From NCBI RefSeq assembly GCF_025421775.1, contig NZ_JAOEFX010000003.1, forward strand, positions 186,001-250,000: a stretch of DNA of 64,000 bases, written 5' to 3'. Shown piece by piece: positions 8,756 through 18,573 of this stretch. How positions within the stretch are numbered: the first letter of the stretch is position 1; each line of letters begins with the position of its first letter. The notes beneath the pieces are model-generated. The model was not told where the DNA came from, made no database searches, and saw nothing but the letters and a program-made list of their open reading frames with translations. The position numbers were made by a program, and so were the translations under genes. Source of the DNA: Paenarthrobacter aurescens (GTDB taxonomy: Bacteria > Actinomycetota > Actinomycetes > Actinomycetales > Micrococcaceae).

Positions 8756-9901
8756 ATGAGAGTTCTACATTTGGGGTTTGAAGATCCACGCATGCCCGGG
8801 GCGGGCGGGGGTTCAGTGAGGACCCATGAGATCAACAGCCGGTTGGCCGCCAAAGGCTTCCTTGTGACGGTACTGACTGCACGGTATCCGGGCTGGCAGG
8901 AACGGGTGGAGGACGGTGTGCACTATGTACCCATCGGCTTCGGAACGGGCCGGAACCGTTTGACCAGGTTGGTGGCGTATGTTGTCAGGCTGCCTCTGGA
9001 GGTACGCAAGCGCCGGTCAACTGCTGAGTTGGTGGTGGAGGATTTTTTCGCGCCGTTTTCCACCATGGCCGCACCGCTCTGGACCAAGCGCCCCACCATC
9101 GGCGTTGTGCAGTGGCTTCATGCCAGGGATAAGGCACGGCAGTATAAATTGCCGTTGCATTGGATTGAGCGGCTGGGCGTCCGAAAGCACCGAAGGCTCA
9201 TTTCGGTTTCGCAGGGCATCGGCGACCGCTTGAAGGAGCTCAACCCGGACCTTCATGTGGACGTGATCGGCAACGGAGTGGATCCCGCCGTCTGGACCAG
9301 CGAACCCCGATTGGGGAAGGATATCCTCTACCTGGGGCGTCTGGAGTACGGGCACAAGGGCTTGGATCTCCTCTTGGAAGCCTGGGCGCACGCCTGTAAC
9401 AGGATCGACGGGAACCTGCTGATCGCCGGCACCGGCCCGGATGAGGAGCGGCTGCGCAAGGCCATCCGGGACGCCGGTCTTTCCGAGCGCGTGCAGATGC
9501 TCGGGTGGCTGTCCGGGGACAAGAAGGTCCAAGCGCTCAGCGATGCCCGGCTTCTGGTGGTGCCTTCCCGGCGCGAGACGTTCGGCTTGGTGGCCATTGA
9601 CGCACTGGCAGCGGGTACTCCCGTTATCGCCTTCGATATCCCCTGCCTGAGGGAAATCATTCCGCCCGGTACAGGATGGGTGGTTGACGCCTTCGACGTT
9701 CAGGCGCTGGGAGACGAGATCGCCCGCCGGTACCCGCAGGCCGGCCTGGAGGAAGTGGCCGCGCAAGGACGGTCGTTCGCCGCCGCTTACAGCTGGGATG
9801 CGCTCGCTGACATGCAAGCACAGGCTTACAACAGCGCACTCACGGAACTAATGACTCCTCCAACCCGGTTGACGAAATCCCGCCACGCTGAAAGGGCTTG
9901 A
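8756..9901 (+). CDS. Glycosyltransferase family 4
   Basis: A 381-residue GT-B enzyme. The N-terminal signature GGGSVRTHEIN is the GT4 acceptor-domain glycine loop. ILYLGRLEYGHKGLDLLLEAW opens the donor domain, and RRETFGLVAIDALAAGTPVIAFD is the nucleotide-sugar site with the EX7E-like spacing usual in GT4. No transmembrane segment is seen, so it should act on the cytoplasmic side. It starts two bases after the fusion gene stops and is directly followed by the deacetylase gene, so it is clearly part of the operon. Confidence 0.85.
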   Translation: MRVLHLGFEDPRMPGAGGGSVRTHEINSRLAAKGFLVTVLTARYPGWQERVEDGVHYVPIGFGTGRNRLTRLVAYVVRLPLEVRKRRSTAELVVEDFFAPFSTMAAPLWTKRPTIGVVQWLHARDKARQYKLPLHWIERLGVRKHRRLISVSQGIGDRLKELNPDLHVDVIGNGVDPAVWTSEPRLGKDILYLGRLEYGHKGLDLLLEAWAHACNRIDGNLLIAGTGPDEERLRKAIRDAGLSERVQMLGWLSGDKKVQALSDARLLVVPSRRETFGLVAIDALAAGTPVIAFDIPCLREIIPPGTGWVVDAFDVQALGDEIARRYPQAGLEEVAAQGRSFAAAYSWDALADMQAQAYNSALTELMTPPTRLTKSRHAERA

Positions 9902-10711
9902 ATGCCGCTGCAATCCAGAGTTGAACGTTCCATGGCAGGCGATGCACCCTGGCTGTTCCTGTCACCCCACCTGGACGACGCGGTGTTGTCCTGCGGCGCT
10001 CTCATCGAAGCCCAAGCCCAGGGACGCGAGATCATCGTCGCTACTCTTTTCACAGAGTCAGGGCCGGCACCCCACACACGGGCGGCACAGTCCTTTATGC
10101 GCCAATGTACCGTGCCGGACGCTGGGGAACTCTTCGAGGCCAGGCAGTCGGAGGACCGCGCTGTGCTGGCAGACATGGGAGTTCAGTCCGTTCATTTGGG
10201 TGAAGTGGATGCGCTGTTTCGACGTCGGCGCAAGCCAGCTCTGCTGGGGAGCAGCGTTTGGGACCGGCTTCTTCCGGAACTCAACCACCGTTACGCTACC
10301 TACCGGTTCGACATCGCCTTGGGCCGGATCGCCAGGGGCGATCATGCGCTCATCCGCCAGCTCCGGGGAGATGTTGCCGGTCTCATGGCGCAGACCAAAG
10401 CCGAGCTGCTCTTCTGCCCTGCGGGAGTGGGAAGACATGTGGACCACCTGATCACCCGGGAGGTGGGAAAGGGGCACCCGGACAACGTGGTGATGTACTC
10501 AGACTTCCCCTATGACTTGGCGGTGGCTCCGAATCAACCGCAGATCTCGAAAATGGGGTTTGTGCCGTGGACCTGGGACACGGGACTGGACGCCAAACCA
10601 GGGCGGATCAGGCAGTACGCAACGCAGGCGGACGCCCTGTTCCCTGGCGGGGAGATTCCACAGAAACCGGAAACCTACTTTGTGCCTGGACATACCAACG
10701 AGGCCGCATGA
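9902..10711 (+). CDS. PIG-L family (LmbE-like) deacetylase
   Basis: A 269-residue member of the PIG-L/LmbE family. These are zinc enzymes that remove N-acetyl groups from GlcNAc-containing substrates such as GlcNAc-inositol or antibiotic precursors. The zinc motif appears near the N-terminus as SPHLDDAVLSCG, the common HxDD variant, and the second His-bearing element as VGRHVDHLITREV at about residues 175-187. Position at the end of a glycosyltransferase operon suggests it trims an acetylated amino sugar made there. The start follows the previous stop with no gap. Confidence 0.85.
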   Translation: MPLQSRVERSMAGDAPWLFLSPHLDDAVLSCGALIEAQAQGREIIVATLFTESGPAPHTRAAQSFMRQCTVPDAGELFEARQSEDRAVLADMGVQSVHLGEVDALFRRRRKPALLGSSVWDRLLPELNHRYATYRFDIALGRIARGDHALIRQLRGDVAGLMAQTKAELLFCPAGVGRHVDHLITREVGKGHPDNVVMYSDFPYDLAVAPNQPQISKMGFVPWTWDTGLDAKPGRIRQYATQADALFPGGEIPQKPETYFVPGHTNEAA

Positions 10712-10774
10712 TGACTTCGCGGACGTTATCCACAAGTCCACGCGCGGGGTTTTCCCGGCCCGCGTGTCCAAATG

Positions 10775-10830
10775 TAGACTCCAGCCGACGGCGCTGGCTG
10801 AGCGTTTTGGCACTTTGGGGGATTGCAGTG
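10775..10830 (+). promoter_or_regulatory. Promoter and structured 5' leader of the beta-helix gene
   Basis: TAGACT (10775-10780) is a -10 candidate, with TTTCCC (10751-10756) a weak -35. The stem GCGCT/AGCGT (10791-10795 with 10801-10805, one G-T pair) begins about ten bases after the -10, then GCACTTT leads into the GGGGGA Shine-Dalgarno and a GTG start. The same order occurs before the genes starting at 34481, 37360 and 39362 on the other strand. Confidence 0.5.
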
Positions 10831-12096
10831 GGAACTGTTGACATTGATTCGGGACAGCCGATTCGCCGCACTTGGGCGCAATCACGACGGCGGTGCTCAG
10901 CTTTCGTGGTTGCTGCCGCAGTCGCGTCACTCGCATTGGCCGGGGTCCCTGCTGCTCCCGCTACGGCGACGCCGACAGCAACCGCCATCCAGGCACCTTC
11001 GGCATTAGTAACGTCCACACCCACCAATGCGTCAGCAGTGTGCACGAAGAGCGGCGCGACTGGCAGCAACGCAACCACGGCCTACACCGTCACCACCACC
11101 GTCAATGACGCCGGAGACGACACGAGCGCCATACAGAAACGCATCAACACCGCGGGTGCAGCCGGGGGCGGCGTGGTCAAACTCGTCGCCGGGACCTACA
11201 TCATCAACGGCAAACTCCGGATGGCGAACAACGTCAAACTGCAGGGCACCGGCCCCGGTACGATTCTCAAAGCGGGCCCCAACTTCCTGGCCACAAAAGG
11301 ACCGTCGGGTGGCTACCCAATCGTCACCACCAACGGCGCGACGAACACGACGATCACGAACCTCACAGCGGACCATTCGGGCAACACCCTCGCAGCGAGC
11401 GTCAACATGAGCGGGCGTCTGGACGAGTACGTCGTTGACATCCGGGGCGGCTCCAACAATGTCGTGGATGGGGTACACGTAAGGAACCCCTTCACTTACT
11501 CCATCGTCGCCGTCGCCACCACAAAATTTTGCGTGAAGAGCAGCACCACCATCGTCGCGACGAGCGGCAAATACGACCAGCTCGACGGCATACACGTCCT
11601 GGACTCATCTTTCGGCGATGTCATCAGCAATACCATCGACCAGCGCGTAGGAACCGACGGCGACGACGGGCTCGTAGCCCACACCATCAACGGAACCACC
11701 CACGACATTAATTACATTGGGAATAAGGTCCGGGGCGGACACCGGGGCAACAGCATGCAACTGGCCGTCGGTAACCACTCCATCTACAACCTGAAAATCG
11801 CCGATAACGAGTTCTATGGGGCGCCGTACGGTATCCGCACCGGCTACTACGACAACGGCACCGGGGCGGTCAACGGGGTGACCCTGACCGGTAACTACAT
11901 CCACGACTTGAAAGCCGGCCACGCGTTCCCAGACGGCAGCTATGACGCCATACACGTCGGTGACTTCGGCGCCCAAGGCCCGATCACGAACGTGGTTGCC
12001 ACCAACAACAGGGCGTGTGCAGCCGGGAGTATTTACGTCGCACCCGGCACCGGCAACATCAACCAGAACAACGTCATACAGACAGGAACATGCTGA
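10828..12096 (+). CDS. Exported right-handed beta-helix (pectate-lyase-fold) protein
   Basis: A 422-residue protein with an Arg-rich N-terminus and a hydrophobic segment ending in APATA, i.e. a Sec signal peptide. The region DDTSAIQKRIN...GGGVVKLVAGTYII is the usual start of a pectate-lyase-3-type beta-helix, and the following NVKLQG, ITNLTADHSGNT and NNVVDGVHV rungs are PbH1-like repeats. Such folds occur in polysaccharide lyases and C5-epimerases. Catalytic residues cannot be assigned here. The GTG at 10828 follows GGGGGA at a five-base distance. An ATG at 10708 overlapping the deacetylase stop is the alternative, and would add 40 residues before the signal. Confidence 0.75.
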   Translation: MGTVDIDSGQPIRRTWAQSRRRCSAFVVAAAVASLALAGVPAAPATATPTATAIQAPSALVTSTPTNASAVCTKSGATGSNATTAYTVTTTVNDAGDDTSAIQKRINTAGAAGGGVVKLVAGTYIINGKLRMANNVKLQGTGPGTILKAGPNFLATKGPSGGYPIVTTNGATNTTITNLTADHSGNTLAASVNMSGRLDEYVVDIRGGSNNVVDGVHVRNPFTYSIVAVATTKFCVKSSTTIVATSGKYDQLDGIHVLDSSFGDVISNTIDQRVGTDGDDGLVAHTINGTTHDINYIGNKVRGGHRGNSMQLAVGNHSIYNLKIADNEFYGAPYGIRTGYYDNGTGAVNGVTLTGNYIHDLKAGHAFPDGSYDAIHVGDFGAQGPITNVVATNNRACAAGSIYVAPGTGNINQNNVIQTGTC

Positions 12097-12203
12097 TTTT
12101 GGACGCCGGACCAACTGCCTCGGTGGTGACGCTTCACATTCCTGCCCGGCGAAACCTTCATCGGGGACCGAGCGACTGTGTCCGGCAGTTCCGCTGGCCC
12201 GGC

Positions 12204-13118
12204 TCACTCCGGGCTGAGGGCGCTGGCCAAGGTCACCCGGTTCCTGCCTGAGGCCTTGGCTGCATAGAGGGCAAGATCGGCTTCCCGCAGGAGTTGCTCG
12301 GTACCGGCTCGGTGCCCATCCGTGAAGGCGGAGACGCCTGCGCTGATGGTCAGGACGCCATCGGGGTCTCCGGAGTGCTCGATGCGTAAGTCGTGCACCG
12401 CGGATCGGACGCGTTCCATGACAAGTCCGGCGGTGGCTGCTGACTGGTCCTGAAGCACCAACAGGAACTCTTCGCCACCGAACCGGTACACGGCGTCGGC
12501 CTTCCGGACTTCGCGGGCCAGGGTTGTTGCGATCGCGACCAGCGCGGCGTCCCCGGCCTGGTGGCCGTAGATGTCGTTATAGCTCTTGAAGTTGTCCACA
12601 TCCACCATGGCCAGGCAGTAGTCGTGGTCTTCGCGGCTGTGCAACTGGCCCAGGTCTTCAGTGAGTTTCAGCCGGTTGTTCAGCTTTGTCAGGGGATCCG
12701 TGCGGGCTTGCTCAGTGAGCGCTGATCGGTAACGGGCCAGGTCCGCGTGCAATGAAGTGATCCGTTGGGCAGCGAGGAGCCGGATGTGCAGGCTGAAGGG
12801 GTCAAGGGGTTTGGTGACATAGTCGTCTGCTCCGGCTTCCATGCCTGCCAGGACGTCTTTCCGCGATCCATGGGAAGTCACCAGGATGATGTATGTGTAG
12901 GTATCTTCCTCTGCTGCCCGGATGGCGCGGCAAAGGTCCAGCCCATTGAGTCCGGGCATCATCAGATCGGTCACCACTGCCTCGGGGCTGTGCTCCTGGT
13001 AGAGCTGCCATGCCGAGTCGCCGTCCACTGCCACGATGCACTCGTGGCCGGACTGCTCGACGGCGGCCTTGGTGATCATCCGGGAGATCTGGTCGTCGTC
13101 GGCGATCAGGACTTTCAT
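12204..13118 (-). CDS. Response regulator with diguanylate cyclase output (REC-GGDEF)
   Basis: A 304-residue cytoplasmic protein. A receiver domain occupies residues 1-120 (acidic pocket DDD, phospho-acceptor in VVTDLMMPG at about 52, KPLD lysine). A GGDEF domain follows a short helix. The active-site loop reads GGEEF (about 212), so it should make cyclic di-GMP from two GTP. An inhibitory I-site RKAD lies exactly five residues before the GG, which predicts product inhibition. Its start overlaps the stop of the upstream kinase gene by four bases (ATGA), so it is very probably the phosphorelay partner of that kinase. Confidence 0.9.
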   Translation of the reverse strand: MKVLIADDDQISRMITKAAVEQSGHECIVAVDGDSAWQLYQEHSPEAVVTDLMMPGLNGLDLCRAIRAAEEDTYTYIILVTSHGSRKDVLAGMEAGADDYVTKPLDPFSLHIRLLAAQRITSLHADLARYRSALTEQARTDPLTKLNNRLKLTEDLGQLHSREDHDYCLAMVDVDNFKSYNDIYGHQAGDAALVAIATTLAREVRKADAVYRFGGEEFLLVLQDQSAATAGLVMERVRSAVHDLRIEHSGDPDGVLTISAGVSAFTDGHRAGTEQLLREADLALYAAKASGRNRVTLASALSPE

Positions 13119-16100
13119 GAAGCTCCTTGGAGAGTGCGTTCGAGGGCAAGGTCCACCCGTGAGAGTTCAGCCTGCAACTGCCCCAATACCGGCGTGCCGC
13201 GGGTAGCCAGGTCTGGCCCTGCTTCACGGCCGAACCGTTCCAGATCCTTGCACAGGGCTGCGGCGCCCACCGCACCGATGTTGGACGCTGCGCCGGCGAG
13301 TTTGTGTGCGGCTGCTTCCAAGGCGCTGGCTTGTTCGCCAACCAGCGCAGACCGCAGCGTTTCCACGGCCATCTGCGCATCCTGCCGGAAGGCCCGGATA
13401 GCCTCAGGCAGGAGGCCCAAACCGTCGGCAGGTCCAAGTTCGCGCAGTATCTGCAGCCTCGCGACGTCCAGGACCACAGCGTCCGACGGCGGTGCTGCCG
13501 CCATCTCCGGCAGTGCGCTCACTACAGCGACGGACGCAGAGCCGCCTCCCGCCGTCGTCGGCTCTTCTTGTTCCGGTACCCATCGCGCGAGGACCTCCCC
13601 GAGCTTGGCCAGATCCACGGGCTTGCTGATGTAGTCGTCCATGCCCGCGGCGAAGCAGCGTTCGCGGTCCTCGTTGAGTGCCCCGGCAGTCATGGCAATG
13701 ATGGGAATCCGTGCAGCGTGGCCGTTGCGGGCGCGGATGGCCCGGGTAGCGTCGAACCCGTCCATCACTGGCATGTGGCAGTCCATGAGCACCGCTGCGT
13801 ACGTCCCGGAAAGGGCTGCTGCAACGGCTTTGGCGCCGTCGTCCACAATATCCACGGCGTAACCCAGACGGTTGGCCATGCCACGGGCCACAAGTTGGTT
13901 GACCTCGTTGTCTTCGGCGACCAAGAGCTTCCCCAACCGCTGGATGGGATCCACCGGTGTATGGGCGTCCGGTTGTGCGGGGTGTACAGCGGCGCCGATT
14001 GTCCGCGTGGCCATGAGCCGCAGGAGACGGTTGTAGAACTCGGAGCTGCGCACGGGTTTGGTGAGGTATTCGCGGATGCCTGCGGAGGTGAGATCGCACT
14101 TTTCCACTTGCATGGTCGAGGTCAGCAGGATGATTCCCGGTGCCCCGGAGCCATCGTTCTCACCATTGATTTGGCGTGCCAGTTCCAGCCCGTCGATGTC
14201 TGGCATGCACATGTCCACCACGGCGATGTCAAAGGGGCGGCTCTCCAGGGCGGCGGTGCGGTATTCATCCATGGCCGATGCTGCGTCGGCGACAGCAACC
14301 GGCTGCATGCCCCAACTGCTCAGCTGTGATTCCAGGACCAAACGGTTGGTTGCGTTGTCATCCACCACCAGCACCCTGCGGCCGGCAAGCGTGGCAGGCA
14401 GAATCCCCGTGTCCGACGCGGCCGGGCCAATGGGCAGTTCAAGGACGAACCAGAACTTGCTGCCGACTCCGGGGTCGCTTTCCAGGCCGATCCTGCCGCC
14501 CATGACCTCCGTGAGGCGCCGCGAGATAGCCAGGCCGAGTCCAGTGCCTCCATACCGGCGCGTGGTGGACGCATCGGCCTGCGCGAAGGATTCGAACAGC
14601 CGGTGATGGTCTTCCGCGCTGATGCCGATGCCGGTATCCCGGACTTCAAACCGCAGGGAGGCAGTGCCTGAATCTTGCCGGAGCATTGAGACCTGGATTT
14701 CCACTTCGCCCGCCGGAGTGAACTTGACTGCGTTGGAGGACAGGTTCAGCAGGATCTGGCGGATCCTGCCGGCGTCGCCCATGAGGCGTTCCGGAACGTC
14801 GGGGTGGCAGTAGGAGATGAGTTCCAGGTTCTTGCCTTGGGCGGTTTCAGCAACCAATCCCGCCACCTCGTCCACCAAAGCCCGGGGATCGAAGGCGTTG
14901 ATGTCCAGGTCCACTTTCCCGGCTTCGAGTTTGGAGAAGTCCAGGATGTCGTTGATCAACGTCAGGAGGACTTCGCCGGCGCCCTTGACGCCTTGTGCGT
15001 ACTGCCGCTGGCCCTCGCTCAAGGGCGTATCCATCATGAGCGACGTCAACCCGATCACCGCGTTGAGCGGGGTCCTGATCTCGTGGCTCATGGTGGCGAG
15101 GAACTCGGATTTGAGCCTGCTCGCTTCGAGAGCGGCTTCACGTGCCGCAAGGAGTTCGGTTTCTGCGGCCCTGCGTTCGGTGATGTCCCGGGAGATCGTA
15201 GCCACACCGCGGATACCCGTTTCGCCACGGACGGGGGAGAGGGTGACGGACACGGGAATGATGGCGCCGTCTCCGCGCTTACGCAGTGTCTCGTAATTCT
15301 GAACATCACCACTTTGGGCAGTGGCTTCCAACGCCCCTCGTTCCTTCTCCATCAACTCGGCGGGGACGAAGAAGTCGCCCTTCCTGCCGATTGCCTCCGA
15401 CGCCGGGTACCCGAAGATGCGCTCCGCCCCTGGGTTCCAACTGGTGATCACGCCGTCGGGTGTTTCGCCGATGATGGCGTCGCCGGAGGAGTTGACGATT
15501 GCCCCGAGCCCCTCCAGCTCGGCAGTGCGTTCGGCCACCTTGGACTCGAGGTCGCGGGTCAGCGTCACATTTTCGACGACGATCAGAACCTGCCGGACGA
15601 TGACGAAGACAATCACCACCAGTCCGGTGACCAGCAGGATGCGGTCCTCCCCGATGGGACGGCTGCGCGAGAAGAACACGGCGCTGAACACAGGGAGGTA
15701 GGGGAGCAGTTCAAGGGCGGCAGCGTAGGCCCGTCCATCATTGCGCGTGCTGTCCGCTTCCGGGAGCAACGGGCTGAGCCCCACCAGCAGGAAGGCGAAC
15801 ACCCACCCCAGCGCCAGCGGGGAGCCCGTGACACCCGTGATGCCCTGGAGCGTGAAGTTCATATAGGCCAGGTCTGTTATGGCAAGGATCCAGAAGCCAA
15901 TTCCCAGGCTCAGCCAGGGAAGCCGGCGGCCGCGGGCCGCGCGCATTGTCAGGACGATCACCACGGAGACCATGAACACATCAGCAATGGGATAGGCCAT
16001 TTGTGTTGCCTGGGCAAAAGCGTCTTGGTCGGTGGTTGCTGCCAAGGATCCGAGGACGGAGCTCCATGCGATGAAGAACATGGAGCTTGCCACCACGCCG

Positions 16101-16543
16101 GCGTCCAGGATGGTGCGGCGCAGTGAAGTGCGCAGCCCCTGGCCCCTCAACAGCAGCACAAGTCCAATGGATGTGGGCAGCGCATACCAGACGAAACCGA
16201 TGTCAGCGAAGGAAGGGAAGGGGTAATGGTGGTCGAGCGTGATGCCGTTGATGGTCCACACGATTTGCCCGGCGCACCATACGGCCAAGCCCGCCACGAT
16301 GAACCACCGGCCAGCGCTGTTGTCCCGTTGTCGCCGGGCAGCGAGGGTGTGGGTGGTCAGCGCGGTGAGTGCAGCGAGAAGGATCGCCAAGTCACCCGCG
16401 AGTTGCGCCGTCGTCGTTCCTGTTCCGCTGGCGAGACCGAAGGCCAGCAGCACCAAACAGACCCCAACAGGCACCAGAAAAAGTGGCCAACCATGCCGAG
16501 CCGACGAGCGCACCGGAAGAACCCCGTGCTTCACTCCTGCCAC
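13115..16543 (-). CDS. Hybrid sensor histidine kinase (7-9 TM, PAS, HisKA, HATPase, REC, REC, HPt)
   Basis: An 1142-residue hybrid kinase. The order is: an N-terminal block of about eight membrane helices; a PAS domain ([17 protein letters not shown]); HisKA with [14 protein letters not shown] at about 484; HATPase ([25 protein letters not shown]); two receiver domains with acceptors in [11 protein letters not shown] (about 776) and [11 protein letters not shown] (about 920); and an HPt domain with [13 protein letters not shown] (His about 1075). All phosphorelay residues are present, so this is a complete His-Asp-His relay ready to pass phosphate to the coupled REC-GGDEF protein. The GTG at 16543 has AGGGG upstream; a TTG at 16585 would add 14 residues and cannot be excluded. 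The signal sensed is unknown. Confidence 0.88.
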   Translation of the reverse strand: MAGVKHGVLPVRSSARHGWPLFLVPVGVCLVLLAFGLASGTGTTTAQLAGDLAILLAALTALTTHTLAARRQRDNSAGRWFIVAGLAVWCAGQIVWTINGITLDHHYPFPSFADIGFVWYALPTSIGLVLLLRGQGLRTSLRRTILDAGVVASSMFFIAWSSVLGSLAATTDQDAFAQATQMAYPIADVFMVSVVIVLTMRAARGRRLPWLSLGIGFWILAITDLAYMNFTLQGITGVTGSPLALGWVFAFLLVGLSPLLPEADSTRNDGRAYAAALELLPYLPVFSAVFFSRSRPIGEDRILLVTGLVVIVFVIVRQVLIVVENVTLTRDLESKVAERTAELEGLGAIVNSSGDAIIGETPDGVITSWNPGAERIFGYPASEAIGRKGDFFVPAELMEKERGALEATAQSGDVQNYETLRKRGDGAIIPVSVTLSPVRGETGIRGVATISRDITERRAAETELLAAREAALEASRLKSEFLATMSHEIRTPLNAVIGLTSLMMDTPLSEGQRQYAQGVKGAGEVLLTLINDILDFSKLEAGKVDLDINAFDPRALVDEVAGLVAETAQGKNLELISYCHPDVPERLMGDAGRIRQILLNLSSNAVKFTPAGEVEIQVSMLRQDSGTASLRFEVRDTGIGISAEDHHRLFESFAQADASTTRRYGGTGLGLAISRRLTEVMGGRIGLESDPGVGSKFWFVLELPIGPAASDTGILPATLAGRRVLVVDDNATNRLVLESQLSSWGMQPVAVADAASAMDEYRTAALESRPFDIAVVDMCMPDIDGLELARQINGENDGSGAPGIILLTSTMQVEKCDLTSAGIREYLTKPVRSSEFYNRLLRLMATRTIGAAVHPAQPDAHTPVDPIQRLGKLLVAEDNEVNQLVARGMANRLGYAVDIVDDGAKAVAAALSGTYAAVLMDCHMPVMDGFDATRAIRARNGHAARIPIIAMTAGALNEDRERCFAAGMDDYISKPVDLAKLGEVLARWVPEQEEPTTAGGGSASVAVVSALPEMAAAPPSDAVVLDVARLQILRELGPADGLGLLPEAIRAFRQDAQMAVETLRSALVGEQASALEAAAHKLAGAASNIGAVGAAALCKDLERFGREAGPDLATRGTPVLGQLQAELSRVDLALERTLQGAS

Positions 16544-16634
16544 TGAACCCCTGCCTTCAAAAGTGGCCCCACCAAAAGCGAACAACGCGTCTTGCCTGCG
16601 CTGAGGAGAGCATACGCCGAAAACCCCACCTGTG

Positions 16635-16680
16635 TAGCAGATCAGGGTGTTTTGACGATTCGTACCGGCCTGATCTGCTA
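16635..16680 (-). terminator. Hairpin downstream of the phosphatase gene
   Basis: A perfect 12-bp inverted repeat (TAGCAGATCAGG at 16635-16646 and its complement at 16669-16680) with a 22-base loop. It lies just past the phosphatase stop and before the kinase gene, both read on the minus strand. There is no strong U-tract, so it is either a terminator of the U-poor actinobacterial kind or an operator for the kinase gene. Confidence 0.5.
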
Positions 16681-16690
16681 TTTCGTCGGG

Positions 16691-18349
16691 TCAGCGCTCC
16701 GGGAGGAGTTCTTTTGAGTAGATCACGGCGCCCAAAGCGTTGCGGAGGCTCACAGTCAACAAACCGTCGGCAGCCAGGTCCACGTGCCCGAAGTACTGGT
16801 TCTCGCCGTCCCGGGGTGACTCACCCGGGAAGCGTCCGGCCTTTGCGAAGAGAACCTCCGGACCAAACGTCCCATCCATCTCACTCGGCCCAAACGACCC
16901 GGCGTTGATGGGTCCGGCCACGAACTCATGGAAGGGATCAAAGTCAGTGAACGAGGCCCGGTCGGGGGAGTAGTGGTGGGCGGCGCAGTAGTGCACGTCT
17001 GCGGTCAGCCACACCGTGTTCTTAACCCTGAACTTCTTGAATGCGCTCAGCACCCCGGCGATTTCCAGTTCACGGCCCAGGGGAGCTCCGTGGTCGCGGT
17101 TGGCCAGGCTTTCCTGGTTCACGGCGCCGTCAGGCACGATGATCCCCAGTGGCAGGTCGGCGGCAATCACTTTCCACGTCGCCTTGGATTTCCGTACTTC
17201 CTTGATCAGCCAGTCCACCTGTTCCTGGCCCAGGATGTTGGTGGCGTATGGTTCCTTGCCGTCGGTGTTGGGGGACTTGAAGGTCCTCATATCCAGGCAG
17301 AAGATGTCCAGTTGCGGGCCGCGTGAGATCTTTCGGTAGATGCGCGCGGGCTGGTACTGGCCGGCGTCGAACGTTCCGGGGCGCCACAGCGCCGCGGCGT
17401 CGGCGATTGGCATGTTTTCCTGCCACGCCTGGCGGCCGCGCGCAGCCAGCACGTTGACGTTCCGTTCGGTGTAGCGGGCGTCGTCCAGGATTTCGCCGGG
17501 GTACCAGTTGTTGGTGGTTTCGTGGTCGTCCCACTGCGCGATCACCGGGACGTCGGCGAACATGGCGCGCATGTTGGCGTCCAGGGAGTTGTAGCGGTGG
17601 CGGCCCCGGTATTCCTTGAGGGTTTCGGCCACTTTGGACACTTCTTCGGTGACGATGTTCCGCCACACCTGGCCGTCTTTCTCCGTGACGGTTGCGGCGA
17701 TGGGGCCGTCGGCGTAGATGGTGTCGCCGGAGTGGATAAAGAAGTCTGGCCTGGTGGCGTGCATGGCTTTGTAGCCGCGCATGCCGCCGAGGTCCTCGTT
17801 GATGCCCCAGCCTTGACCGGCGGTATCGCCGGTCCAGACGAAGGACTGCGAGGACGACGACGGCCTGCCGCCTCCGAGCGCGTCCTCAGTCCCGCCGTCG
17901 TGCTTTCCGGTACCGGGCGCAGTGCGGAAGGTGCCGCGAACTGCTTCGCCGGGGCCGTTCTCGTCTTCGAAGTTCAGTTCCAACGCAAAACGGGTGCCGG
18001 CCGGGAGGTCTTTGGCATGGATTTTCGCGGTGAAGTCACTCGCCTCGGTTGCCAAGGGGCCGCGGATGGTGCGGCTGAAACCGTAACGTCCGCGGAGGAT
18101 TTCGCCTGAGTCGTCCACTGCCTGCAACAAAGCCGTGAGTCGGCCGGGTCCGGAGGCTCGGGACCAGAGGACGGCGGAGTCGGTGGTGACGTCGCCGGTC
18201 GCGATCCCGGTGGAGAGAGTGAGTCGCTTTCGGACCAGGGGGATGGCGGAGGGGGCGGCCGATGCGGGGGCGGCGCTGGTGGCGAGGCCGGTCAGGGCCA
18301 TGCCGGCAAGGGATGTCGTGACGAGAGTGCGGCGCGAAAGGTCAGTCAT
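16691..18349 (-). CDS. phoD: Tat-exported PhoD-type alkaline phosphatase/phosphodiesterase
   Basis: A 552-residue secreted metallophosphoesterase. The N-terminus carries LSRRTLVTTSLAGMALTGL, a twin-arginine signal, and then an Ala-rich cleavage region. The PhoD N-domain covers about residues 40-130. The catalytic part contains GDTAGQGWG, HSGDTIYADGP (about 201-211) and AQWDDHETTNNW (about 270), the metal ligands of the PhoD family, which uses Ca/Fe to cleave phosphomonoesters and diesters outside the cell. The ATG at 18349 keeps the Tat motif near the start; a GTG three codons earlier is possible. It is transcribed alone, divergent from the phenylacetate operon. Confidence 0.88.
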   Translation of the reverse strand: MTDLSRRTLVTTSLAGMALTGLATSAAPASAAPSAIPLVRKRLTLSTGIATGDVTTDSAVLWSRASGPGRLTALLQAVDDSGEILRGRYGFSRTIRGPLATEASDFTAKIHAKDLPAGTRFALELNFEDENGPGEAVRGTFRTAPGTGKHDGGTEDALGGGRPSSSSQSFVWTGDTAGQGWGINEDLGGMRGYKAMHATRPDFFIHSGDTIYADGPIAATVTEKDGQVWRNIVTEEVSKVAETLKEYRGRHRYNSLDANMRAMFADVPVIAQWDDHETTNNWYPGEILDDARYTERNVNVLAARGRQAWQENMPIADAAALWRPGTFDAGQYQPARIYRKISRGPQLDIFCLDMRTFKSPNTDGKEPYATNILGQEQVDWLIKEVRKSKATWKVIAADLPLGIIVPDGAVNQESLANRDHGAPLGRELEIAGVLSAFKKFRVKNTVWLTADVHYCAAHHYSPDRASFTDFDPFHEFVAGPINAGSFGPSEMDGTFGPEVLFAKAGRFPGESPRDGENQYFGHVDLAADGLLTVSLRNALGAVIYSKELLPER

Positions 18350-18400
18350 GCAGTCCACTCTTATGGGCCACCGTGAACGGAAAGTGAGGCTGAGGTGAAG

Positions 18401-18491
18401 GATTCTGCTGGATCATTCGGTTGAGCCGTCCTCCTCGGGCGCATGGTGCCGGGGGTTGCCGGCGGGCAGCGAGGAATGATCCAGCAGAATC
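18401..18491. repeat. Long-armed inverted repeat between phoD and paaA
   Basis: GATTCTGCTGGATCATTC (18401-18418) is repeated as an exact reverse complement at 18474-18491, an 18-bp perfect pair with 55 bases between. The element sits between the divergent starts, just upstream of the paa promoter. There are no target-site duplications or transposase genes nearby. It may be a solo REP-like element, a looping operator or a cruciform. Confidence 0.65.
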
Positions 18492-18510
18492 TGCGTGACG
18501 GCCCAAAAGC

Positions 18511-18559
18511 TTGACTGAAAACGTCCGCTCCGCATATTCTGAACGAACGGTCGGTAATT
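18511..18559 (+). promoter_or_regulatory. Promoter and PaaR-like operator of the paa operon
   Basis: TTGACT (18511-18516) and TATTCT (18535-18540) are 18 bases apart. Overlapping the -10 end and the expected start, 18538-18559 reads TCTGAACGAACGGTCGGT then AATT. As I recall it, the operator of the TetR-type repressor PaaR in Corynebacterium has the core ACCGNNCGNNCGGT, and this site matches all but one of its fixed positions (AACG for ACCG). Repression relieved by phenylacetyl-CoA is the known logic of PaaR. Confidence 0.65.
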
Positions 18560-18573
18560 TATTAGGAGCAACC

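Noticed and set aside
14804..16126. A 440-codon open frame opposite the hybrid kinase gene
   Set aside because: Antisense open frames are common in GC-rich genes; the product is polar and repetitive with no domain, and the kinase on the other strand is complete.
18401..18491. Insertion sequence or MITE ends
   Set aside because: No transposase and no target-site duplication were found; kept only as an unexplained inverted repeat.
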